Part shown: one piece after another, positions 52,532-58,677 of the stretch | Layout: every line of letters begins with the position of its first letter | How positions within the stretch are numbered: the first letter of the stretch is position 1 | NCBI RefSeq assembly: GCF_000378045.1 | Contig: NZ_KB899118.1 | Location: 1 to 58,677, forward strand | Reading direction: 5' to 3' | From: Marinobacterium rhizophilum DSM 18822 | Lineage (GTDB): Bacteria; Pseudomonadota; Gammaproteobacteria; Pseudomonadales; Balneatricaceae | DNA: 58,677 bases | Notes under the pieces: model-generated | What the model was told of the DNA's origin: nothing | The model's database searches: none | What the model saw: the letters and a program-made list of their open reading frames with translations, nothing else | Translations under genes and position numbers: made by a program

Positions 52532-52981
52532 ATGCATATCCCCTTTTCCAACAACCGCACGGCCATTCGGCCCGCGCCGCTGGTACGCCGGCTGCTGGCC
52601 ATGCTGTATGACAGCCTGCTGGTCATCGCACTCTGGATGGTATTGGGCGGCATCGCCGTGGCAATCAATCACGGCGAAGCGGTAGAAGGTCCGCTGTTCA
52701 ATTCGGTGCTGTTTGTTTCCTGCTATCTGTTCTTTGCCTACTTCTGGACCCGCAGTGGCCAGACCCTTGGCATGATGGCGTGGAACCTGCGCGTCGAAAC
52801 CACCGCCGGCGGGCGCATCAACTGGACCCAAGCGCTGATTCGCTTCCTGGTTGCCATCCCCTCTTTACTGCTGCTCGGTGCCGGTTACTGGTGGATACTG
52901 CTGAACGATGAAAAACTCAGCTGGAATGACCGCATCTCGGACACCCGCGTGGTACAGCTGGAAAAGCTGAAGAAGACGTAA
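52532..52981 (+). CDS. RDD-family membrane protein
   Basis: A 149-residue protein with an RDD domain: the N-terminal PAPLVRRLLAMLYDSLLVIALWM holds the R-x...-D motif, a second helix (LFNSVLFVSCYLFFAYFW) follows, then SGQTLGMMAWNLRVETTAGG. Three helices in total, ending with WNDRISDTRVVQLEKLKK. RDD proteins are of uncertain role; some affect ion transport or membrane assembly. Start at 52532 has CCGGAGA upstream. Confidence 0.88.
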   Translation: MHIPFSNNRTAIRPAPLVRRLLAMLYDSLLVIALWMVLGGIAVAINHGEAVEGPLFNSVLFVSCYLFFAYFWTRSGQTLGMMAWNLRVETTAGGRINWTQALIRFLVAIPSLLLLGAGYWWILLNDEKLSWNDRISDTRVVQLEKLKKT

Positions 52982-53010
52982 AAGAGATTAAGCAGCAAGG
53001 TGAAAGGTGA

Positions 53011-53049
53011 AAGGTGAAAGGACATTTTTCATCCTGCCCCTTTCACCTT
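53011..53049. terminator. Bidirectional terminator between the RDD gene and lptG
   Basis: AAGGTGAAAGG pairs perfectly with CCTTTCACCTT across a 17-base loop. The left arm is the last of several GGTGAAA direct repeats (52998-53021). The hairpin can serve both convergent genes. Confidence 0.65.
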
Positions 53050-53061
53050 GTACCTGAAGAT

Positions 53062-54123
53062 CTATTTTGCCCGCTGCAACATCCAGCCGCCCAACCCTGC
53101 GCATATCAGGATGGGCACCAGGACAGCCAGCCAGGGCGCAAAGCCGTACACGCTGCTGGCCGGCCCCATCATATCCTGGGCGAACTTGAAGGTAAGGCCC
53201 ACCAGGATGCCCACGATCAGGCGCTGACCCACCGTCACGCTGCGCAGCGGCCCGAAGATAAACGAAATTCCGATCAGCACCAGTGCCAGTATCGACAGCG
53301 GCTGCAGCACCTTGCTCCAGAACGCCAGCTGATAGTCCGCGTTGCTCAGCCCCTGCTCGCTCAGGTAGGTCGAAAATGCCTTCAGGCCGGTAATGGAGAG
53401 ATCCACCGGTTCCACCACGATTACCGACAGCAGGGTGGGCGTCAGACCGGTGGTCCAGACTTCACTCGCGCGCTCCTGCACCTCGGTATGGTCACCCAGA
53501 AAGCGGGTTTCACGGATGTCTTCCAGCTGCCAGGCATTGTCTATGAACTCGCCGCGGCGCGCATAGCTGGCACTGACCAGGTCGCGATTCCCGTCCAGCC
53601 CGTAGCGCGTCACACCGAAGATCACGCCACCCGGCTGTACGGCGTTGATATGGATGAAGCTGTCACCCTCGCGGTGCCAGACCCCGAAACGCGACTGCAG
53701 CGCCTCGCCACCGGACTGCACCAGGGCCCTGCGGCTCTGGGCGATCTGCTCGGTTTTGGGTACTACATATTCGCCCAGCAGCAGTGCCGTCAGCACCAGC
53801 ACCAGCACCGGCTTCATCACGGTGCCAACGATACGACCGGTGGATACACCCGAGGCACGCATGACCGTCAGCTCACTGTGGGAGGCCAGCATGCCCAGCC
53901 CGATCAGGCAGCCCACCAGGCAACTCAGCGGCAGAAATTCATAGATCCGTCGCGGTGTCGTCATGCCCAGGTAAATGAGGGCCTCGAGCATATCGTAGCG
54001 CTCGTTAAAGGAGTCCATCTCATCCACCAGCGAGAACAGCAGGTCGAGCCCCACCACAACCAGCATCACCACCATAATCGCGCCCACCACGTGCTGGGCG
54101 ATATACCAGTCGAGCTTTTTCAT
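53062..54123 (-). CDS. lptG: LPS export ABC transporter permease LptG
   Basis: A 353-residue inner-membrane permease of the LptB2FG complex that extracts lipopolysaccharide toward LptC and LptA. It starts MKKLDWYIAQHVVGAIMVVM, has the usual six helices (three at each end) and a large periplasmic beta-jellyroll between them, and contains TPRRIYEFLPLSCLVGCLIGLG after the first helices. Length is as expected (E. coli 360). The ATG overlaps the lptF stop (ATGA). A longer frame to 54240 lies inside lptF and is not used. Confidence 0.95.
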   Translation of the reverse strand: MKKLDWYIAQHVVGAIMVVMLVVVGLDLLFSLVDEMDSFNERYDMLEALIYLGMTTPRRIYEFLPLSCLVGCLIGLGMLASHSELTVMRASGVSTGRIVGTVMKPVLVLVLTALLLGEYVVPKTEQIAQSRRALVQSGGEALQSRFGVWHREGDSFIHINAVQPGGVIFGVTRYGLDGNRDLVSASYARRGEFIDNAWQLEDIRETRFLGDHTEVQERASEVWTTGLTPTLLSVIVVEPVDLSITGLKAFSTYLSEQGLSNADYQLAFWSKVLQPLSILALVLIGISFIFGPLRSVTVGQRLIVGILVGLTFKFAQDMMGPASSVYGFAPWLAVLVPILICAGLGGWMLQRAK

Positions 54124-55229
54124 GTGCGCCCCCGCGTAAGACTCGACAGACTCGGCAAGCGTTGTCCCACCCGCTCCCAGAAGTGTTCGGCAAAAATCAG
54201 ATTCAGGGCCAGTGCCAGAAAGCCACCGTGCACCAGCCACAGACTGATGCCCGGTGCCTTGCCATCTTCCACCGCGCCGCGGGCCGCTCCCAGCAGCGTC
54301 AGATACAGCAGATACAGCAGGATGGAGGGAATCAGCTTGGCAAAGCGGCCCTGGCGCGGATTGGTACGGCTCATCGGTACCGCCAGCAACGTCACCACCA
54401 GCGCCAGCACCGGCAGCGACAGTCTCCAGTGGAACTGGGCCATGGCCGCGTTGCTGCCATCGGCCAGCAACCCCAGCGTCGACGTCGCCTCAAGATTGGA
54501 CTTGCGCCCCTGGGCACCGGTGTCCGGCAGGCGCACACCGTACTCGCCGTACTCGATACGACGGTAATTGGCATCCCCGGGCACGCCTTCATAGCGCACG
54601 CCATTCTGCAACACCAGGAAGCGCTCGTTGTCCGGGGAATCGTAGCGATAGCCGTGTTCAGCCAGCACCACCACCGGCGCTCCGCCTGCAGTGCTGTCGG
54701 AAATAAACAGCCGCTCCAGACCGCCGGCTGCCGCATTCAGCGACTCGGTATAGGTGACGCGGTTACCGCCCGGCAACGGCTGGAAGCGCCCCGGCACCAG
54801 GATATCGAAGGCGTTGACGTTGTCCCGCTGCACGTACAGGTCCGCCGTGCGCTGTGCGCCCAGTGGCGACAACTGCGTGCTCAGCAGCCCCACCACCAGC
54901 GCCACCAGCGCCGCCGGCCCCATTGCATAGAGCACCAGTCGCCGCTGGCTGATGCCACAGGCCCGCAACACCACCATTTCGCTTTCCAGATACAGGCGGC
55001 CAAAGGCCAGCAGCACCCCCAGAAAGAGGCCCAGGGGCAGGATCAGTTCCAGAAAGCCCGGCAGGCGATAAAGCAGCATCTGGCTCAGCAATTCAGGCGC
55101 CAGCTTGCCCGCCGCCGCATCGCCGAGGTACTTGATAAAGCGCCCGCTTACGATGATCATCAGCAGGATTATGCTTACCGCAGAGGTGCTGATCAGTACT
55201 TCGCGGGTCAGGTATCGGAAAACGATCAA
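54120..55229 (-). CDS. lptF: LPS export ABC transporter permease LptF
   Basis: A 369-residue partner of LptG, starting MIVFRYLTREVLISTSAVSI. It has six helices and a periplasmic domain (about residues 125-260). RLPGFLELILPLGLFLGVLLAFGRL is the conserved second-helix region. It is the first gene of the lptF-lptG operon and is divergent from pepA, a common gammaproteobacterial order. Confidence 0.95.
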   Translation of the reverse strand: MIVFRYLTREVLISTSAVSIILLMIIVSGRFIKYLGDAAAGKLAPELLSQMLLYRLPGFLELILPLGLFLGVLLAFGRLYLESEMVVLRACGISQRRLVLYAMGPAALVALVVGLLSTQLSPLGAQRTADLYVQRDNVNAFDILVPGRFQPLPGGNRVTYTESLNAAAGGLERLFISDSTAGGAPVVVLAEHGYRYDSPDNERFLVLQNGVRYEGVPGDANYRRIEYGEYGVRLPDTGAQGRKSNLEATSTLGLLADGSNAAMAQFHWRLSLPVLALVVTLLAVPMSRTNPRQGRFAKLIPSILLYLLYLTLLGAARGAVEDGKAPGISLWLVHGGFLALALNLIFAEHFWERVGQRLPSLSSLTRGRT

Positions 55230-55469
55230 GACGCTTTACCCTGTCGGTCACAGGAAAGGCTGGTGCATTCGCAGGGTCCGATGCAAGCCAGGGGTCGCGC
55301 GTTCAGACGCAGGCAGATCCGTTGGCGTGACGGGCTCCGCCGGCGAATAAGTCAGCGGTTCCTAAGTTCAATGAATTCAAATAGTTTTAAATAGTTTATA
55401 GTGCAATGCACTTTGGGGTGCTGCGGCATTATCCATAAATACGACTTTAAAGTCTTGTTTGGAGCCATC

Positions 55470-56978
55470 ATGGATTTCGAGATTGTAAGTGGCGCCATCG
55501 CGGCGCTGGAAACGGAACTGCTGATCGTCGGTGTCGAAGCCGACAACGTCCTGACCCCTGCCGCTGCCAGTCTGGACAGCGCCAGTAACGGCTACCTGAG
55601 CGACATTCTTGGCGGTGGCGATATCCAGGGCAAGCTGGCCGAAAGCCTGTTGCTGCACAGGGTACCGGGTGTTGCCGCCAAGCGCGTGCTGTTGCTGGGC
55701 CTGGGCAAGAGCGATGAGCGCAACGAACGCAGCTACCGCAAGCTCGTCAAGGCTGCCTTCGCCAGCATCAAGAGCATCCGCGCGACCAGCGTCCTGTTCG
55801 CCCTGGATGTCCCGGCCACGCAACAAAACGACCTGTATCGCCAGACCCGCCAACTGGTGGAATGGGGCACCGCCGAGCTCTACCAGTACGACGAAACCAA
55901 GAGCAAGAAGGCCGATCCGCTGCAACTGGATCACCTGCATATCCTGCTGGCCGACGATGATGTCGAGACCGGTGAACATGCCCTGGTCGACGGCGTCGCC
56001 ATCGCCAATGGCGTATCGGTAGCACGGGATGTCGGCAACCTGCCGGGCAATATCTGCACCCCCACCTACCTGGCCCAGCAGGCCATTCGCCTGGGCGACG
56101 AGTACGACAGCGTCAGCACCCAGGTGCTGGACGAGTCGGAAATGGAAAAGCTCGGCATGCACTCGCTGCTGTCGGTCGGCCATGGCAGCGATCAGCCGTC
56201 CAAGCTGATTGTGATGGAATACAAGGGCGCCGCCGATCCCGACGCCCAGCCTTACGCCCTGGTGGGCAAGGGCATCACCTTCGACACCGGCGGCATCAGC
56301 CTGAAACCCGGCGCCGGCATGGATGAAATGAAATTCGACATGTGCGGTGCTGCCAGCGTGCTGGGTACCATGAACGCGGTGGCCGAGATGGCACTGCCGA
56401 TCAACGTGGTCGGCATCATCGCCGCGGCCGAGAACATGCCCAGTGGGCGTGCCACCAAGCCGGGCGACGTCATCACCACCATGTCGGGACAGACAGTCGA
56501 GGTGCTCAACACCGACGCCGAAGGCCGCCTGGTGCTGTGCGATGCGCTGACCTACTCCGAGCGCTTCAAGCCCAAAACCGTGGTGGATATCGCCACCCTG
56601 ACCGGCGCCTGCATCGTTGCACTGGGCAACCACGCCTCGGGCCTGCTGGCCAACGATGACGACCTGGCCAACGAGCTGCTGGAAGCCGGCGAGTTTGCCG
56701 CCGACCGTGCCTGGCGCCTGCCGCTGTGGGATGAGTACCAGGAACAGCTGGATTCCAACTTTGCCGACATCGCCAACATTGGCGGTCCGCCTGCCGGCAC
56801 CATTACGGCGGCCTGCTTCCTGTCCCGTTTCACCAAAAACCTGCGCTGGGCTCACCTGGATATCGCCGGTGTGGCCTGGAACAGCAAGGGCAAGGAAAAG
56901 GGCGCATCCGGACGTTGCGTACCCCTGCTGAGCCAGTACCTGCTGGACCAGATCGAAGACAGCGAGCATGAGCACTAA
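55470..56978 (+). CDS. pepA: Cytosol (leucyl) aminopeptidase
   Basis: A 502-residue M17 metallopeptidase that removes N-terminal residues; in E. coli it also acts as a DNA-binding factor in Xer recombination and carAB control. The active-site signature NTDAEGRL is at residues 347-354. Metal ligands and catalytic residues fit the E. coli pattern: Lys267 and Asp272 in KGITFDTGG, Lys279, Asp290 in KFDMCGAA, Asp349, Glu351, Arg353. Start at 55470 follows GGAG. The gene overlaps holC by 11 bp. Confidence 0.97.
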   Translation: MDFEIVSGAIAALETELLIVGVEADNVLTPAAASLDSASNGYLSDILGGGDIQGKLAESLLLHRVPGVAAKRVLLLGLGKSDERNERSYRKLVKAAFASIKSIRATSVLFALDVPATQQNDLYRQTRQLVEWGTAELYQYDETKSKKADPLQLDHLHILLADDDVETGEHALVDGVAIANGVSVARDVGNLPGNICTPTYLAQQAIRLGDEYDSVSTQVLDESEMEKLGMHSLLSVGHGSDQPSKLIVMEYKGAADPDAQPYALVGKGITFDTGGISLKPGAGMDEMKFDMCGAASVLGTMNAVAEMALPINVVGIIAAAENMPSGRATKPGDVITTMSGQTVEVLNTDAEGRLVLCDALTYSERFKPKTVVDIATLTGACIVALGNHASGLLANDDDLANELLEAGEFAADRAWRLPLWDEYQEQLDSNFADIANIGGPPAGTITAACFLSRFTKNLRWAHLDIAGVAWNSKGKEKGASGRCVPLLSQYLLDQIEDSEHEH

Positions 56979-57411
56979 AAACCGCGCTGACTTCTATATC
57001 CTGGCGACATCCGGCGAGGATGGCCGCCAGCAGTTTTTCTGCCGCCTGAGCGAGAAAATTCTCGGCCTCGGGCTGCAGGTGTTTGTCCAGGTGCCGGACG
57101 AAATCCGCGCCAACCGGCTCGACGAACAGCTCTGGTCCTGGCGACCGGACAGCTTCGTACCCCACGCTCTGCAGGGTGCAACGCCCGAGGCGCCGATTAC
57201 CATCGGCTGGGGTGGCGAGTTGCCCGCGCACCGCGATGTCTACGTCAACCTTGGGCTCGAACTGCCGCCAGAAGCGTTGCAGTTCCGGCGTATCGTCGAG
57301 ATCGTGGTACAGGATGAGGCCATACTCGCCGCCAGTCGCAGCAACTACCGCCTGTGCAAGGAACATGGCCTGGAGCTGCACCGCACCGACATGCGCCAAC
57401 CCGCCAAATAG
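56968..57411 (+). CDS. holC: DNA polymerase III subunit chi
   Basis: A 147-residue protein of the HolC family, which links the clamp loader to single-strand-binding protein. It has the family start RADFYILATSGEDGRQQFFCRLSEKIL and the later RIVEIVVQDEAILAASRSNYRLCKEHG. Overlap with pepA implies co-translation, as in other gammaproteobacteria. In many relatives valS follows, but here it is absent and the synteny breaks into gene scraps. Confidence 0.95.
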   Translation: MSTKNRADFYILATSGEDGRQQFFCRLSEKILGLGLQVFVQVPDEIRANRLDEQLWSWRPDSFVPHALQGATPEAPITIGWGGELPAHRDVYVNLGLELPPEALQFRRIVEIVVQDEAILAASRSNYRLCKEHGLELHRTDMRQPAK

Positions 57412-57426
57412 CGCTGGGGGTGCTGA

Positions 57427-57526
57427 TCAACGCACGGGCATGCATCCCGCGCCGCGGATCGTCGCCTGTTCGGCATCGAGAATGACCACCTTGACCTCCG
57501 GGTCCCCAATCAATGCCCAGATACAT
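57427..57526 (-). pseudogene. Xylulokinase/FGGY kinase, N-terminal scrap
   Basis: Starts MYLGIDWG, the first strand of FGGY carbohydrate kinases, then shifts frame and continues EVKVVILDAEQATIRG before a TGA. Only about 33 codons remain of a gene normally near 490. The ATG lies two bases beyond the transketolase stop, so the original gene order was transketolase then kinase. Confidence 0.7.
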
Positions 57527-57528
57527 GA

Positions 57529-57650
57529 TCAGGCCATCCGCTGCTGTGCCAGTACCGTCCGCGCCGTCTCGACGACGCGCTCGACGGTAAAGCCGAAGTG
57601 ACGCAACAGTGCCTCGGCTGGCGTCGACTCGCCGAAGCTCGTCATGCCGA
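57529..57650 (-). pseudogene. Transketolase, C-terminal scrap
   Basis: The minus strand reads [20 protein letters not shown], then [16 protein letters not shown] and a natural TGA stop. This is the last 40 residues of a transketolase (usual length about 660). The upstream end runs directly into a sugar-binding-protein fragment, so a deletion has fused the two. Confidence 0.75.
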
Positions 57651-57776
57651 CACATCAACCGCAATCACGCGGATGCCGGCGTCCTGAGCACGGCGCACGG
57701 CAGGGGCTATGCCGTCGTGATCAGCCGCTGACAGCAGAATAAGCTGTACCTTATCGCTGATGAAGACGTCGATCTG
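57651..57776 (-). pseudogene. Sugar ABC transporter periplasmic-binding protein, internal scrap
   Basis: The minus strand reads QIDVFISDKVQLILLSAADH and [21 protein letters not shown], the end of the first lobe of RbsB/XylF-like proteins. The N-terminal part is cut by the MITE-like element at 57777 and the C-terminal part by the fusion to transketolase. Confidence 0.7.
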
Positions 57777-58076
57777 GCAGCCTGTCGGGCTTGGCCGGTC
57801 GTAGCGAGGGAAAGACCGGTTTAAGTTGGTTTTTGAGCTCTTTTGAGGTGATAAATCGGCAGGATTGTCGATTTACACAGCGATAGCGGCCCGCAGGGCA
57901 AGCTACAGGGATGTAGTTTGTGAAAAGTGGTTCTATTCAACACTTGGAACGCAGAGTAAAGAACCGCTTTAGCGGGGTCGCAGACCGAGGAGCCTGCGAC
58001 GAGTCAAAAAGAGAACAAGAGATAACCAAATTCGGCTTTTCCGCAGTAGATCAGTGTTAAACCCGACAGGCTGCTA
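57777..58076. mobile_element. MITE-like element, copy 2 (~300 bp)
   Basis: Ends are GCAGCCTGTCGGGCTT (57777-57792) and ACCCGACAGGCTGC (58061-58074), followed by TA; the left edge has lost its TA. About 40 bp inside each end matches copy 1. The middle (57890-58030) is extra sequence with no usable frame. It separates the ABC ATPase from its binding-protein remnant. Confidence 0.75.
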
Positions 58077-58080
58077 GCAA

Positions 58081-58677
58081 TCAGGCCACGTAGGCGCCGG
58101 CCGGATGATCGTTAGGGTCCAGTGCGCCGGTCATGATGGCGACGGCCTCGGACATGGTATGGGTATCGGGTTTGACAATCGCGATGCGTTTGCCGAGGCG
58201 ATGGATATGAATCCGGTCGGCCACCTCGAATACATGCGGCATGTTATGGCTGATCAGGATGACGGGCAGCCCCTTGGCGCGTACGTCGTTGATCAGGTTC
58301 AGTACACGACGCGACTCCTTGACCCCCAGTGCCGCAGTCGGCTCATCCATGATGACCACATGGCGGGCAAAGGCGGCTGCACGGGCCACGGCAACGCCCT
58401 GGCGCTGCCCGCCGGACAGGGTTTCCACGGCCTGGTTCATATTCTGAATGGTCAGAAGGCCGAGTTCCGCCAATTTGGCCTTGGCGTCATCATGCATGCC
58501 TTTTTTGTCGAGCATGCGAAATACCGAGCCCAGGATGCCGGGGCGGCGACGTTCGCGCCCCAGGTACATGTTATCTGCGATATCCAGTGACGGCGATACC
58601 GCCAGATTCTGGTACACGGTTTCGATACCCATTGCCCGCGCATCCATCGGGCTCTTGAAGTTGATCGGCTGGCCGTC
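58081..58677 (-). CDS. Sugar ABC transporter ATP-binding protein, partial
   Basis: The frame is open to the end of the window; 198 residues are visible. Q-loop VYQNLAV, signature LSGGQRQGVAVARA, Walker B VVIMDEPTAALG and the switch ISHNM are intact; Walker A lies beyond the window. Length suggests a single-domain type like FrcA, not the double-domain RbsA/XylG. The stop is four bases from the MITE-like element. Its binding-protein partner is only a fragment here, so the transporter is probably non-functional unless supplied elsewhere. Confidence 0.88.
   Translation of the reverse strand, partial: DGQPINFKSPMDARAMGIETVYQNLAVSPSLDIADNMYLGRERRRPGILGSVFRMLDKKGMHDDAKAKLAELGLLTIQNMNQAVETLSGGQRQGVAVARAAAFARHVVIMDEPTAALGVKESRRVLNLINDVRAKGLPVILISHNMPHVFEVADRIHIHRLGKRIAIVKPDTHTMSEAVAIMTGALDPNDHPAGAYVA

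Noticed and set aside
1-58677. tRNA, rRNA, riboswitch or replication origin
   Set aside because: Looked for cloverleaf ends, conserved rRNA blocks and common riboswitch cores by eye; none found. A covariance-model search would be decisive.

Overview
The window looks like chromosome from a marine gammaproteobacterium, probably of the Oceanospirillales/Marinobacterium type. The housekeeping blocks prfB-lysS, lptF/lptG divergent from pepA-holC, and ung have gammaproteobacterial order. An NhaD Na+/H+ antiporter, a phasin and four complete TRAP transporters fit a marine heterotroph. The organism call is inference; no rRNA or tRNA gene is present.

Layout. 1-281: 3' end of a group II intron (maturase C-terminus plus domains V/VI). 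314-6269: LysR regulator divergent from a VOC enzyme, DUF3081 and DCC proteins, a phosphoribosyltransferase, a YbaK-type deacylase and an unknown membrane protein. 7191-10857: AT-rich accessory patch with an uncharacterised protein, a truncated phage integrase, a two-gene overlapping unit (a gene broken by one in-frame TAA, then a putative AbiC-like membrane protein) and membrane proteins. 6583-14656: dispersed repeats (REP-like palindromes and a ~250-bp composite repeat) around an MFS exporter and a 2-keto-4-pentenoate hydratase-like enzyme.

14744-42796 is a catabolic and transport region. Operon 1 (minus): hydantoinase/dihydropyrimidinase, class V aminotransferase, TRAP dctP-dctQ-dctM, amidase. 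Operon 2 (minus): TRAP dctPQM and a maleate-isomerase/arylmalonate-decarboxylase-like enzyme. Operon 3 (minus): Asp/Glu/hydantoin-racemase-like protein, amidase, TRAP dctPQM. An NCS1 permease (minus) is divergent from a fourth TRAP dctPQM (plus). Two GntR/FCD regulators lie inside. A shared AATTATGAA motif, in two cases within perfect inverted repeats and in a third within an 8-4-8 one, precedes operons 1, 2 and 3 and lies upstream of the GntR gene at 29699, suggesting one regulon for uptake and hydrolysis of cyclic ureides, amides and their acid products. Two tandem repeat arrays (seven units of ~203 bp; three of ~120 bp) separate these operons.

42968-57411 is mostly core genome: ung, lysS, prfB (without the usual programmed frameshift), nhaD, an MFS transporter, flavodoxin, phasin, gloA, a Sel1-repeat protein, an RDD protein, lptG/lptF, pepA, holC. 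57427-58677 is a wrecked sugar operon: an ABC transporter ATPase running off the window, then scraps of a sugar-binding protein, transketolase and xylulokinase, with a MITE-like element inserted. A shorter copy of the same element sits exactly at the hydantoinase stop codon.
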